The notes: a model not told the origin generated them from the letters alone. 64,000 nucleotides of DNA from Rhodeus uyekii (GCA_037043235.1 JAWRVZ010000316.1:269001-333000); one strand, 5' to 3'; shown: positions 23,887-36,986, counted from the stretch's first letter. Made by a program: numbers and translations.

Positions 23887-26316
23887 CTGATCAAAATAAT
23901 CATCATTATTCAGTCTCTCCCTCTGCGCATGCGTGAGTGTGTGTGTTCCGCTGGTGTCCAGACTAATGATGCTCTCACTGCAAGGTCTGACGTATTTCAG
24001 ATCACTCTTTCTGGAGTCAGTGGTTCTGCAAACCTCATAATTGTACACGTGCTGCAAAGTTCCTGTTCCGCCTACGTCTGCGTAAAGAGGCGGATAATAC
24101 GGAATGACTGGAAGATTCGCTCCAGATTTATAAAACATCCGCTCGCGTCTCCATCTGTAGCATTTGACCGACAGTATGGCAATGATGGACACGATAAAGA
24201 GAAACGAAACCACAGCCAAAGCCAAGACCAGATAGAAAGTCAGGTTGTCGTTGTATTCCTTGTCGTGCGTAAAGTCGGTGAACTCCGAGAGCACTTCAGG
24301 GAAGCTGTCCGCCACCGCCACGTTAACATTGACTGTAGCTGATCGAGAGGGCTGTCCGTTGTCCTCCACTACAACAGTGAGTCTTTGTTTGACAGCATCT
24401 TTATCTGTCACTTGGCGTACAGTTCTGATCTCTCCATTCTGTGCGTCCACTTCAAACAGCGCCCTGTCTGTGGCTTTCTGCAGTTTATATGAGAGCCAGG
24501 CATTCTGTCCAGAGTCCACATCAACAGCCACCACTTTAGTCACCAGATAACCCACATCTGCCGAACGAGGCACTATTTCAGCCACAACAGAAGCGCCTGA
24601 CTGGACCGGATACAGAACCTGAGGCGCGTTGTCGTTCTGGTCCTGAATGATGATTTTCACGCTCGCGTTGCTGCTGAGAGGAGGAGAGCCTCCGTCCTGC
24701 GCTTTTACGCGAATGTTAAATTCTTTTATTTGCTCGTAATCGAAAGAACGAACAGCAAGAATCTCTCCGCTCTCTGCATTCACTGAAATATAGCTGGAGG
24801 CAGAAACGCCATTCACGAGAATATCCTCTAGAAAATATGAAACGCGCGCGTTATTGCCAGCGTCTTTGTCATGCGCTTTAACCGATGAAACAGAGACTCC
24901 GGGGGAATTATTTTCCAGCACATATGCGGTGTATGACTGACGCTGAAACACAGGGGCGTTGTCATTCACATCAGAGATTTTCAGTGTCAGTGTTTTATTA
25001 GTAGAGAAAGATGGCGAGCCTTCATCCATAGCGGTGATTGTGATATTATATTCTGAAATTGATTCTCGATTTAATAATTGATCAGTGACTAAACTATAGA
25101 AATTACTCATCGAAGATTTTATTCTAAAGGGTAAATCTGCAGCAATAGAACATTTAACGTGTCCATATCTCCCTGAATCTAAATCTTTGACATTCAGCAT
25201 GGCGATCACAGTGTCCGACGCCGCGTCTTCAGGTATTATGTTAGAGAAGGACATTACGCTTATGACAGGGGCGTTGTCGTTTACATCTGTAATTTCAATA
25301 AGCACTTTGCAAGTATCTGTTAACCCACCTTTATCTGTCGCTTCTATGTCTAACTCGTAGTATTTAGTTATCTCGAAATCTAGATCACCTTTAACTATGA
25401 TCTCCCCGTTTAAAGACCCGATGCTGAATATATTTGAAACACTACGACTGCTTTGAGACAAATAATATTCAATATCTCCGTTCGCACCTTCGTCTGCATC
25501 TGTGGCGGACACAGTGATGATAACAGAGTCCAAAGGGGTGTTTTCGGGCAAACTAACACGATAAACCGATTGGATGAATGACGGAGCGTTGTCGTTTGCA
25601 TCAAGAACTACAATATTAATTTTAACAGCGCCAGATTTTGCTGGACTCCCTCCGTCATATGCGGTCAAAGCTAATTTATGTTCACTTTGTTTCTCTCGGT
25701 CTAAGTGAGCCTGCAGCACCATCTCTATGTATTTAGTGCCATCAGGGCGAGACAACGATTTTAGTGTGAAATAATCGGTGGGATTTAGTTTATATGTCTG
25801 AAGTGTATTAAGACCTACATCTGCATCTTTAGCGCTTTCCAATGAATATCGAGCTCCAGGAATAGCTGATTCGCTTATCTGAAAATCTATTTCCTTTCTA
25901 TTGAATGTAGGAGCATTATCATTGATATCTAATATTTCCACATCAATTCTGTGCAGCTCCATGGGGTTTTCTAGAATGATCTGAAAATGTAAGGAGCAGG
26001 GAGACACTTGCGCGCACAGCTCCTCTCTATCTATCCTCTCTTTCACTACCAGCGTCCCTTTATCCACATTCAGAGCGATGTACTCACGACTGTCCTCCGT
26101 AAAGATCCGCGCTCGACCAGATTTCAGCCTCTTAACATCCAAACCGAGATCCTGCACGATATTTCCCACCAGCGAGCCCTTTGTCATTTCCTCTGGGATG
26201 GAATAACGGACCTGCCCGCGCGCAACGGCCATGACAAAGACGCAGAGCACGAGACGCTGCATTAGCCATGATGAAATCCGCGTCGAAGATGAAGAACAAC
26301 AAAGAACCGACATCAT
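23887..26316 (-). CDS. V6: protocadherin gamma-type variable exon (subgroup B) with altered EC4 calcium motifs
   Basis: An 810-codon exon ending CAG|GTGAG, subgroup B plan. EC2-EC3 are unique within the window (SAIPGARYSLESAKDADVG, SGAVKINIVVLDANDNAP). Two changes affect EC4: the LDRE motif reads LNRE (Asn codon AAT at 25069-25071) and the DxDxGxN motif reads DLDSGRYG (Tyr codon at 25165-25167) instead of GRNG or GKNG. Both positions belong to conserved cadherin calcium-binding motifs. EC6 also has FEVDAQNGE where all others have FEVGAQNGE. Otherwise the frame is fully open and the donor and CSE are intact, so this looks like a working gene with mildly relaxed constraint, not a pseudogene. 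Confidence 0.94.
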
Positions 26317-27440
26317 CCAAGTCTTCTATTCCACACAGAAGCAAAGACGACGAAGTAAAGGTTCAGGTAGGCTGAAAATATCTATCTTCACTGGAAAACA
26401 CCGGAGAGCGAATGTCTCGACGCTTCAGTGTTAAAAAGAGACCGTCTGAATGAAAGAGATATTCTGCAGAATGTGATGTCAGAAAGAAGAGGAGGATCTA
26501 AAAACGAGTGTTTAAAGCCCGAACACACTGACCAACAGCGGCACTTAGTGCATCAGAGAAATATTACAGTGAACAATACTGTTGAAGAGAAATACAAAAA
26601 CTATATGAACTGTGGCCAGTGCAGAGCTCATAAAAACAGATGAAATATGAATAAAATCTTTTTTAAATAAACACCTAAAAAAATGATGAAAGAAAAATAG
26701 TAAGAAGCAAAACAGAAAATATAAAATAGACCTTAGAGCAGAATTAATTCACTGTGACTCACCCATGCGCGCACATACACACAATAACAACCTCTTAGTT
26801 GAATGAGTGTAGCAGGAATAATATGTTTTTTGAAGATTATGTATGTGATTCTCTTGAACATTGAAAAGTTAGGATTTTTACATGAAAAGGTGTGAAAAAA
26901 TGTCACCAAAATTAGATTTGTACAGTATATTTCAACTGCCAGTTATTCTGTCAATCAAAGAAAAAAATAGTCTGCAGATTATTCAAACTGAGGAAGCCAG
27001 AAAAAACAAACAAAAAAGTTAATAAATGTAAAACAGAAAATCCTATGAATAACTACACATTATTTTCTTGTGAAATACTGAAAATATAAAAAATACCTTA
27101 AATTGAGCAGAAATAATTAATTGTGACTCACCCATGCGCGCGCATACACACAATAATAATCTCTTACTTTACTGACTGCAACTGGGTAATGCATTTTAAA
27201 AGACTATGCGTGTAATGTCCTTTTCAATATTGAACATTTAGGATTTTTATATGAAAAGTTGTCAAATAAAGGTACCAAAATTATATTTGTACAGTAATTT
27301 TCAACTGCAGGTGCCAGTTATTCTGTCTATCGAAGAAAAAACAATAATTATACAGTGCACATTAATCAAACTGAGGTGGTCGAAAAAATTAATTAATTTA
27401 AGACCAAAAATCATATGAATGACTATACACTCAAGCTCAC
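26317..27440. other. V6 promoter and V6-V7 spacer
   Basis: Subgroup B leader and CSE. The spacer carries two related segments (about 26750-26950 and 27110-27320, each with CCCATGCGCGC and a CAACTGC..GCCAGTTATTCTGTC run), an internal duplication that makes this the longest subgroup B spacer. No RE1 seen. Confidence 0.65.
26532..26545 (-). promoter_or_regulatory. CSE/CGCT-box promoter element of V6
   Basis: Sense AGTGCCGCTGTTGG, 216 bp upstream of the ATG. Confidence 0.85.
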
Positions 27441-29834
27441 CTGATCAAAGGAATCATCATTATTCAGTCTTTCTCTCTGCGCATGCGTGAGTGTGTGTGT
27501 TCCGCTGCTGTCCAGACTAATGATGCTCTCACTGCAAGGTCTGACGTATTTCAGATCACTCTTTCTGGAGTCAGTGGTTCTGCAAACCTCATAATTGTAC
27601 ACGTGCTGTAAAGTTCCTGTTCCACCTACGTCTGCGTAAAGAGGCGGATAATACGGAATGACTGGAAGATTCGCTCCAGATTTATAAAACATCCGCTCGC
27701 GTCTCCATCTGTAGCATTTGACCGACAGTATGGCAATGATGGACACGATAAAGAGAAACGAAACCACAGCCAAAGCCAAGACCAGATAGAAAGTCAGGTT
27801 GTCGTTGTATTCCTTGTCGTGCGTAAAGTCGGTGAACTCCGAGAGCACTTCAGGGAAGCTGTCCGCCACCGCCACGTTAACATTGACTGTAGCTGATCGA
27901 GAGGGCTGTCCGTTGTCCTCCACTACAACAGTGAGTCTTTGTTTGACAGCATCTTTATCTGTCACTTGGCGTACAGTTCTGATCTCTCCATTCTGTGCGC
28001 CCACTTCAAACAGCGCCCTGTCTGTAGCTTTCTGCAGTTTATATGAGAGCCAGGCATTCTGTCCAGAGTCCACATCAACAGCCACCACTTTAGTCACCAG
28101 ATAACCCACATCTGCCGAACGAGGCACTATTTCAGCCACAACAGAAGCGCCGGACTGGACCGGATACAGAACCTGAGGCGCGTTGTCGTTCTGGTCCTGA
28201 ACGATGATTTTCACGCTCGCGTTGCTGCTGAGAGGAGGAGACCCTCCGTCCTGCGCTTTTACGCGGAACTGGAAATCTTTGATCTGCTCGTAATCGAAAG
28301 ATCGCACTGCATGTATGACTCCACTATCAGCACTAACGGACACTAACGAGGAGACGGGCACTCCGTTCACCGACGAGTCCTCCAGTATGTAAGACACGCG
28401 CGCATTCTGGTTAAAATCTGCGTCTTTCGCTCTCACTGTGAATATGGAAAGACCCGGTGAGTTGTTTTCTTGAACAGAAGCCTCATATGAGCTCTTCTCA
28501 AAGACGGGCGCGTTATCATTCACATCTGATATCTGTAAGGAGAGAGTGACGCTGCTGGAGAGAGAGGGCGCGCCCTCATCAGCGCACGTGACACTGATGT
28601 TATACTCAGACTCGCGCTCCCGATCTAAATCATTATCAGTCACAATACTATAAAATCCATTAGAAGTTGATTTGATCGTGAATGGAATATTTTCATTCAC
28701 ACTGCACTGAACCTGTCCGTTACTGTCAGAATCCGGATCATTAACACTGATGATGGCAATCACAGTACTTTGTGGCGAGTCCTCCGGCATCGCATGAGAT
28801 TTTGACATCACTGTGATAACTGGCGCGTTATCATTTACATCAATCACGTCTACCATTATTTTACTAGAATCAGACAATCCACCGTTATCTACTGCTTCTA
28901 TATCAATCTGGTAATGCTTAAATGCTTCAAAGTCAATTTTCCCGACTAACGTGACCAGTCCATTTTCATCAATATGAAAAATATCAGATACGCCGTCACT
29001 GTTTGCAATTAAATAACTGACTTCTCCGTTCGTCCCTTTATCTGAATCAGAAGCACTAACAGTGATGAGTGGCTTGCCGCTCTGTGAATTTTCTGTAATA
29101 GTCGCCCTATATATAGATTTAGAAAAAACTGGAGCATTGTCGTTAACATCAAGCACTGTAATATGAATCTGAACAGTCCCTGATTTAGGTGGTTCTCCAC
29201 CATCTATTGCGGTTAATGTCAGAGACATGTTTTCCTGTTTTTCCCGGTCTAAAGGCTTTTGAAGAATCATTTCAACCTTTTTACTCCCATCACTCTGACC
29301 ATGAGTTTTTAAATTAAAATGATCAGTAGGTTGCAGAAAATAACTCTGCAGATCATTAGCGCCAATGTCTGCATCTAATGCCTTCTCCAGCATGAATTTT
29401 GATCCTACGACTGCTGATTCGCTTATCTCAAATCTCCGCTCATCTCTTTTGAAAATAGGAGAATTGTCATTTATGTCTATAATTTCAACTGTTACCCTAA
29501 ACAGCTCCATAGGATTATCGAGAATAATCTGTAAATGCAGCGCGCAAGGCGTTGTCTGTCCGCACAGCGCCTCTCGGTCTATTCTCTCTTTGATAAGCAG
29601 GACTCCTCTTTCTTTATTCAGCTCGATGTATTCAGCGCTGTCTCCTGTATAAATACGCGCTTTACCCGATTTCAGTCTCTTTAAATCTAAACCCAAATCC
29701 TGCGCTATGTTCCCGACTAAAGAGCCTTTCGCCATTTCTTCAGGAATGGAGTAACTGACCTGCGCGAGAGCTGAACTGAGAGAGAGAAACCAGATAAACA
29801 GCAGTACTTGCCGCGCCATTGTTCTGTCCGACAT
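27441..29834 (-). CDS. V7: protocadherin gamma-type variable exon, first of subgroup C from the left
   Basis: A 798-codon exon. The start chosen is the first in-frame ATG (MSDRTMARQ); longer frames begin only at a TTG. Signal peptide 1-24 (cleavage after SSALA), EC1 25-126, EC2 127-236, EC3 237-341, EC4 342-446, EC5 447-555, EC6 556-678, span about 680-705, tail to 798 ending NNDDSFDQ at a CAG|GTGAG donor. EC2-EC4 are unique (FKRDERRFEISESAVVGSKF, SDGVSDIFHIDENGLV). EC1 and EC5 to the tail match V8-V14. Its leader beyond the ATG differs from those of V8-V14 and lacks their upstream ORF. The tail end matches the subgroup B exons V3 and V5, so this exon sits at a subgroup border and shares sequence with both sides. 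Confidence 0.95.
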
Positions 29835-30098
29835 TTTGCTCAAGATCAAATAAATGAAGTCACAATGTATCCAAGTCAGAGTCTCTAAATATCCAACACA
29901 GAATAAGTCCAATTCTAGCCAGGAATTTCTTAGACAACGTTTAAGCTTAAATCCATAGCAGACTGTTCATATCCGCGACGGTGACCTCCGTGTGTTATGC
30001 TCGTGTGTGTTATCCTTTCTCCCCTCTTTCTTCTTTATACGTGCATTTACAGAGGGCGGTATTGCTGGAATAATGCGCTCTCAGACACAAACCCCTGA

Positions 30099-30112
30099 CA
30101 AACAGCGGCACT
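30099..30112 (-). promoter_or_regulatory. CSE/CGCT-box promoter element of V7
   Basis: Sense AGTGCCGCTGTTTG, one base off the common core, 265 bp upstream of the ATG. The surrounding promoter differs from those of V8-V14. Confidence 0.8.
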
Positions 30113-30510
30113 CTGAGACCTTTCTGAGTTACTGCAAAGGCATGTGTATCATTTAATTTAAATGCATCACTCAAAAGACAAATGCAGCAAAAAATACAAA
30201 TAAAAAACAAAAATAAACCTGAATTTGTATTTGTGTAAGATAACTGAAATAAAGTAAATTAGTCAAAATATATATTTTTAACAAAACCTGCCAGCAATCC
30301 CAAATAATTTGTTTGAGCATATGATTAACTGTTTCTGTTTTAATTAAACGGGCAACATTACCTAATTACCAAAAACAAAGAAAATGAATTCAACAATACA
30401 GTACAAAATATACAATACCAGACGACAACATATAATGTATATATAGACTCTGACATGTCTCTGCACATCTGCTTTGAGACAAGAGCTCGCATATAGACAA
30501 AATACATCGA

Positions 30511-30531
30511 TTCAGCACCTTGGAAAGCGAC
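30511..30531 (+). promoter_or_regulatory. RE1 (REST/NRSF) motif upstream of V7
   Basis: Reads TTCAGCACCTTGGAAAG then CGAC; 17 of 21 positions agree with the canonical RE1 (TTCAGCACCACGGACAG then CGCC). It lies 399 bp upstream of the V7 CSE. This copy differs in sequence from the others, so it was not simply copied with them recently. Confidence 0.65.
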
Positions 30532-31012
30532 ACTCAGAGCGCTGAGTTCTTCCACTACTCGCTGGGAAATACTACATTTAAAACAACAAAAACAAAAAAT
30601 AAAACGAATGAAAAGTTCGCTTTATATGGATATAACTTTTCAGGAAAAAAAAGTCTCCACAGTGTTTACTATTTGGGCAATTTCTCTGATTTCCCTAAAC
30701 GAAAAGAAGACGTTACAAAAAATAAAAAATAAAAGAACAAGAAAAAAGAAAGGGAAAAATGTAACAATCACTATACATAACAAATTAACTTTAACTTATC
30801 AGAATCATCGATGTTTAATCTCTTAGGATTTTTATTTGAAAAAGTGTAGTCACCAAAATTAAACCAGTAGAATGAAACAACAGCTGCGTTTTTTCTATCG
30901 TTCGAAAAAAAAAATACAGTGCGTATTAATAAAACTGAGGAAGTCAGAAAAATAAAATATTAAACAAATAGGACAACAAAAAGCATATTTATGAGCATTC
31001 ACTCGAGCTCAC

Positions 31013-33406
31013 CTGATCAAAAGAGTCATCATTATTCAGTCTTTCTCTCTGCGCATGCGTGAGTGTGTGTGTTCCGCTGCTGTCCAGACTAATGATGCTC
31101 TCACTGCAAGGTCTGACGTATTTCAGATCACTCTTTCTGGAGTCAGTGGTTCTGCAAACCTCATAATTGTACACGTGCTGTAAAGTTCCTGTTCCGCCTA
31201 CATCTGCGTAAAGAGGCGGATAATACGGAATGACTGGAAGATTCGCTCCAGATTTATAAAACATCCGCTCGCGTCTCCATCTGTAGCATTTGACCGACAG
31301 TATGGCAATGATGGACACGATAAAGAGAAACGAGACCACAGCCAAAGCCAAGACCAGATAGAAAGTCAGGTTGTCGTTGTATTCCTTGTCGTGCGTAAAG
31401 TCGGTGAACTCCGAGAGCACTTCAGGGAAGCTGTCCGCCACCGCCACGTTAACATTGACTGTAGCTGATCGAGAGGGCTGTCCGTTGTCCTCCACTACAA
31501 CAGTGAGTCTTTGTTTGACAGCATCTTTATCTGTCACTTGGCGTACAGTTCTGATCTCTCCATTCTGTGCGCCCACTTCAAACAGCGCCCTGTCTGTGGC
31601 TTTCTGCAGTTTATATGAGAGCCAGGCATTCTGTCCAGAGTCCACATCAACAGCCACCACTTTAGTCACCAGATAACCCACATCTGCCGAACGAGGCACT
31701 ATTTCAGCCACAACAGAAGCGCCTGACTGGACCGGATACAGAACCTGCGGCGCGTTGTCATTCTGGTCCTGAACGATTATTTTCACGCTCGCGTTGCTGC
31801 TGAGAGGAGGAGAGCCTCCGTCCTGCGCTTTTACGCGGAACTGGAAGTCTTTGATCTGCTCGTAATCGAAAGATCGCACTGCATGTATGACTCCACTATC
31901 AGCACTAACGGACACTAACGAGGAGACGGGCACTCCGTTCACCGACGAGTCCTCCAGTATGTAAGACACGCGCGCATTCTGGTTAAAATCTGCGTCTCTC
32001 GCTCTCACTGTGAATATGGAAAGACCCGGTAAGTTGTTTTCTTGAACAGAAGCCTCATATGAGCTCTTCTCAAACACGGGCGCGTTATCATTCACATCTG
32101 ATATCTGTAAGGAGAGAGTGACGCTGCTGGAGAGAGAGGGCGCGCCCTCATCAGCGCACGTGACACTGATGTTATACTCAGACTCGCGCTCTCGGTCCAA
32201 ATCGCCTTCGGTAAGGAGGCTGTAAAAACCATCTGATGAAGAATGGATGATAAAAGGAATGTTTTCATTTAATTCACATTTTACGATGCCATTTTCATTT
32301 GTATCAGCGTCTTGAATGTTCATCATCGCCAGAACTGTCCCTGGAGGAGCGTTTTCAGAAATATCATTCGATTTGGACATTATGCTGATAACTGGCTTGT
32401 TGTCGTTCGTATCTGTGACGTCAATAATTACTTTACAAGAATCAGTATGACCTCCTTGATCACTAGCTTGAACCGCTATCTGATAATGTTTGTTTTTTTC
32501 GTAGTCAACATTACCAATTAACCTGAGAACACCGTCATACTGGCCGATGTCAAATAGATTTGCAGATGCAGCTGAAGATAAAGAATATGTGACGACGCCA
32601 TTTGAACCCTGATCTGCGTCGGACGCGCTGATGGTGGTCAAAACGGTTCCCTTCGCGGAGTTTTCGGCTATACTGGCTTTGTAGACTGACTGACTGCAAA
32701 CAGGCGCATTATCATTCGCATCTAAAACTGTGATGTGTATCAGCATTGTGCCTGACATTTGCACATCGCCACCATCAACTGCCGTTAACAATAATGAAAT
32801 ACGGTCTTGATTTTCACGATCTAGTGGTTTCTGTAATACCATTTCGACCGCTTTACTACCATCTGGTAAATTTTGAGTTTTCAAAATAAAATTGTCACTT
32901 GGTTTTAGTGTGTATCTTTGAAGACCATTCAAACCCACATCAGTGTCAACTGCAGTCTCCAAATCAAATTTGGCCCCAGCCAGAGCCATTTCGCTTATTT
33001 CAAATTTCATCTCATTAAGGCTAAAAATAGGGGCGTTATCATTAATGTCTTGTATCTCAACTGTTACTCTGTATAGTTGCATCGGGTTATCTAAAATAAT
33101 CTGAAAATGCAGCGCGCAAGGCGTTGTCTGTCCGCACAGCGCCTCTCGGTCTATTCTCTCTTTGATAAGCAGGACTCCTCTTTCTTTATTCAGCTCGATG
33201 TATTCAGCGCTGTCTCCTGTATAAATACGCGCTTTACCCGATTTCAGTCTCTTTAAATCTAAACCCAAATCCTGCGCTATGTTCCCGACTAAAGAGCCTT
33301 TCGCCATTTCTTCAGGAATGGAGTAACTGACCTGCGCGAGAGCTGAACTGAGAGAGAGAAACCAGATAAACAGCAGTACTTGCCGCGCCATTGTTCTGTC
33401 CGACAT
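31013..33406 (-). CDS. V8: protocadherin gamma-type variable exon (subgroup C)
   Basis: A 798-codon exon starting at ATG MSDRTMARQ and ending CAG|GTGAG. The frame is open 39 codons further upstream, but only to a TTG, and the equivalent frame is stopped in V12, so the ATG is preferred. Subgroup C domain plan. EC2-EC3 are distinctive (FSLNEMKFEISEMALAGAKF, DGGDVQMSGTMLIHITVLD, ASANLFDIGQYDGVLRL). EC5 has ENNLPGLS, where most relatives have ENNSPGLS. The tail ends LNNDDSFDQ as in V7. A conserved upstream ORF lies in the leader (33448-33483) and the CSE is at 33670-33683. Confidence 0.95.
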
Positions 33407-33447
33407 TTTGCTGAAGATCACGAGATGAAGAATAAAGCAGAAAACAA

Positions 33448-33483
33448 CTAAATCAATCCGAACAACTGGAGGAAATGATGCAT
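33448..33483 (-). promoter_or_regulatory. Upstream ORF in the V8 leader
   Basis: ATG to TAG, 11 codons (MHHFLQLFGLI), ending 41 bases before the V8 ATG. Present at the same place in V8-V14. It may lower translation of the main frame if the leader is transcribed as inferred. Confidence 0.5.
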
Positions 33484-33669
33484 ATGTCCAAAGAGAAAGA
33501 ACAAGAAAAGTCTGTAAATCCAAGAGAAGGATATTAAATCCAGTCTCTCCGTGATTGTGCCTCTCTCTCCTCTTCAGACTGCGCTCTCAGCTTCTGTCTC
33601 TCTCTCTAATAATATGGAGATGATGGGGGAGGAACTGCTGCAGATCTGCTCTCTAAACTCACAGATTGA

Positions 33670-33683
33670 CCAACAGCGGCACT
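33670..33683 (-). promoter_or_regulatory. CSE/CGCT-box promoter element of V8
   Basis: Sense AGTGCCGCTGTTGG, 264 bp upstream of the ATG, followed by a subgroup C block with CCATATTATTAGAGAGAG about 60 bp downstream, a possible TATA-like/initiator stretch. Confidence 0.85.
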
Positions 33684-34090
33684 ATGAGTCCAGCCTGATG
33701 AACTACAGAAACAACTACATCCATTCATTTTTTTGATAGCGAGAAAAGCGTTTTAGAATAATTTGGCATTAAAAATGATTAATTAACAGCCATTGCAAAT
33801 CTTAAACAAAAATAATGACGTGAAAATGAAAAATTATTGCATGATTTTGTGTAAACGAAATACAAAAGTAAGATTTTTTTTTTTGGCTGGGAAAGGAATA
33901 AGCAAAAACTTGCATGTGCCTTTAAGGAATAATAGATAAATACCTATAATAATTATTAAATATATTAATATAAACGAATACCGAGCTCTTCAATTCTAAA
34001 GCGATGAGGCAGACGTTCAAGTTTTAGAAAATATTCTCTAACAAATGGATATAAAGAAGAACCGTTTGTAATCAGAAAGAAAGACTGAAT

Positions 34091-34111
34091 TTCAGCACCA
34101 CGGCCAGTTAC
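34091..34111 (+). promoter_or_regulatory. RE1 (REST/NRSF) motif upstream of V8
   Basis: Reads TTCAGCACCACGGCCAG then TTAC; 17 of 21 RE1 positions agree, with a perfect left half. 408 bp upstream of the V8 CSE. Confidence 0.65.
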
Positions 34112-34548
34112 TCTGACTGAATGTTAAATCTGCTGTGTTCTTAATCATAGACGAAAAAGGTGTATAATTTAACTAAAACACATACACATCACACTCTCGC
34201 ACTAAAACAAAAACAAAAACAAAAACAATAAAATAAAATAAAATAAAAAACAGAAAAATAAATACAATATCACATACTAATTGATACATTGCACATCTTG
34301 TTCACTGAACGAACGTGATTGAAAACAAATTTGTTTTATGAGTAGGTAACACCTTTATGTTGAAGCGTGCATGCATGATCAGGAAAAACATGATAATTAT
34401 TGAACATTGCTGCATCAAAGCACTACAATTAAAACGAAAGTAACAAAAAAATAGAAAAGAAGAAATCCCACATTAGATACGTGGATTATTAATAGAAGGG
34501 AAATACTGTAAACTGCTACCCAGATGAAGTGTTAATAGAAATGCTCAC

Positions 34549-36945
34549 CTGATCACCACAATCATCAAAGTTCAGTCTCTCCCTCTGCGCATGCGTGAGT
34601 GTGTGTGTTCCGCTGGTGTCCAGACTAATGATGCTCTCACTGCAAGGTCTGACATATTTCAGATCACTCTTTCTGGAGTCAGTGGTTCTGCAAACCTCAT
34701 AATTGTACACGTGCTGCAAAGTTCCTGTTCCGCCTACGTCTGCGTAAAGAGGCGGATAATACGGAATGACTGGAAGATTCGCTCCAGATTTATAAAACAT
34801 CCGCTCGCGTCTCCATCTGTAGCATTTGACCGACAGTATGGCAATGATGGACACGATAAAGAGAAACGAAACCACAGCCAAAGCCAAGACCAGATAGAAA
34901 GTCAGGTTGTCGTTGTATTCCTTGTCGTGCGTAAAGTCGGTGAACTCCGAGAGCACTTCAGGGAAGCTGTCCGCCACCGCCACGTTAACATTGACTGTAG
35001 CTGATCGAGAGGGCTGTCCATTGTCCTCCACTACAACAGTGAGTCTTTGTTTGACAGCATCTTTATCTGTCACTTGGCGTACAGTTCTGATCTCTCCATT
35101 CTGCGCGCCCACTTCAAACAGCGCCCTGTCTGTGGCTTTCTGCAGTTTATATGAGAGCCAGGCATTCTGTCCAGAGTCCACATCAACAGCCACCACTTTA
35201 GTCACAAGATAACCCACATCTGCCGAACGAGGCACTATTTCAGCCACAACAGAAGCGCCTGACTGGACCGGATACAGAACCTGCGGCGCGTTGTCGTTCT
35301 GGTCCTGAACGATGATTTTCACGCTCGCGTTGCTGCTGAGAGGAGGAGAGCCTCCGTCCTGCGCTTTTACGCGGAACTGGAAGTCTTTGATCTGCTCGTA
35401 ATCGAAAGATCGCACTGCATGTATGACTCCACTATCAGCACTAACGGACACTAACGAGGAGACGGGCACTCCGTTCACCGACGAGTCCTCCAGTATGTAA
35501 GACACGCGCGCATTCTGGTTAAAATCTGCGTCTCTCGCTCTCACTGTGAATATGGAAAGACCCGGTGAGTTGTTTTCTTGAACAGAAGCCTCATATGAGC
35601 TCTTCTCAAACACGGGCGGGTTATCATTCACATCCGATATCTGTAAGGAGAGAGTGACGCTGCTGGAGAGAGAGGGCGCGCCCTCATCAGTGCACGTGAC
35701 ACTGATGTTATACTCAGACTCGCGCTCTCGATCTAAATCACTGTCTGTCACTAAACTGAAGAAATTATTATTTGTCGACTTCAGAGTAAAAGGAATGTTT
35801 TCAGTTATTGAACAATATATTTTACCGTTTTCACCTGAATCTGGGTCTTGCACGTTTATCACAGTAACGACAGTTTCAGGATTAGAGTTTTCTGATATGG
35901 TGGTTAATTTAGACATGATATTGATTAGCGGTTTATTGTCATTTACATCAATAACATCTACATCAATTTTACAAGAATCAGTCAGACCACCGTCGTCGCT
36001 CGCCTGAACATGAATTTGATAATGGCGAGCTTTTTCATAATCTATATTCCCTGTTACTCTCACCTCACCGCTCGTTTCATTAATTTCAAACAATTCCGGA
36101 ACATTGTCGGTATTTGTAATTGCATATTTTACTTTGCCGTTTGAGCCCTCGTCCAGATCAGATGCACTCACTGTTGTAACAACTGTGCCTTTAATAGCAT
36201 TCTCAATTATGTTCGCTTTATATATTTTCTGTGTAAAAACAGGCGCGTTGTCGTTGGCATCTAAAACTGTAATCAGTATCTGCGCAGTGCCAGACAATTG
36301 TGGATCACCTCCATCTATCGCTGTCAGAACCAGAGACAAATGCTCCTGCTTTTCACGGTCGAGGGGTTTCTGAAGAACCATTTCTACAAGCTTGCTACCG
36401 TCTGCCTGACTTTGCAATTTCAGTGAAAAATTATCAGTGGGCTTTAATAAATAATTCTGCAAGCCGTTTATTCCGACATCTAAATCCATCGCTCTCTCTA
36501 GAACAAACACTGCCCCAGTTACAGCTGACTCACTGATTCTGAATCTCATCTCAGCCCGTTTAAAGAAGGGCGAATGATCATTTATATCTGTAACTTCGAC
36601 TGTAACAGAATAAAACTCTATTGGGTTTTCCAAAATAATCTGTAAATGCAGCGCGCAAGGCGTTGTCTGTCCGCACAGCGCCTCTCGGTCTATTCTCTCT
36701 TTGATAAGCAGGACTCCTCTTTCTTTATTCAGCTCGATGTATTCAGCGCTGTCTCCTGTATAAATACGCGCTTTACCCGATTTCAGTCTCTTTAAATCTA
36801 AACCCAAATCCTGCGCTATGTTCCCGACTAAAGAGCCTTTCGCCATTTCTTCAGGAATGGAGTAACTGACCTGCGCGAGGGCTGAACTGAGAGAGAGAAA
36901 CCAAAGAAACAGCAGTACTTGCCGCGCCATTGTTCTGTCCGACAT
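34549..36945 (-). CDS. V9: protocadherin gamma-type variable exon (subgroup C), close relative of V10 and V13
   Basis: A 799-codon exon from ATG MSDRTMARQ to a CAG|GTGAG donor. EC2-EC4 (FFKRAEMRFRISESAVTGAV, KLQSQADGSKLVEMVL, ANIIENAIKGTVV) are almost the same as in V10 and V13, marking recent copies of one recognition module. The tail ends LNFDDCGDQ, and the identity with V12 continues through the donor into the intron (VSISINTSSG in frame), so the 3' end was copied with V12's while the ectodomain was copied with V10 and V13. The DxNDNAP linker before EC5 reads VNDNPPVF. Confidence 0.95.
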
Positions 36946-36986
36946 TTTGCTGAAGATCACGAGATGAAGAATAAAGCAGAAAACAA

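Larger units (their letters stand above)
29835..31012. other. V7 promoter and V7-V8 spacer
   Basis: Leader unlike those of V8-V14, CSE at 30099-30112, RE1 at 30511-30531, then A-rich sequence to the V8 donor. The last 200 bp resemble the V5-V6 spacer next to V6 (AGCTGCGTTTTTTCTATCG). Confidence 0.7.
33407..34548. repeat. V8 promoter and V8-V9 spacer (spacer class 1)
   Basis: Near-identical to the V11-V12 spacer (44260-45390). Holds the upstream ORF, CSE, RE1 and an AAAAC/AAAAT simple repeat near 34203-34250. Confidence 0.85.

Noticed and set aside
27799..28104. A 101-codon plus-strand frame opposite EC6, repeated in almost every exon
   Set aside because: It is the shadow of the homogenised EC6 codons; its conservation follows from conversion of the sense strand. 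No start or promoter context supports it.
33407..33523. An in-frame N-terminal extension of subgroup C exons starting at a TTG
   Set aside because: No ATG starts it, and V12 has an in-frame TAG at 47872-47874, so MSDRTMARQ is the sound start.
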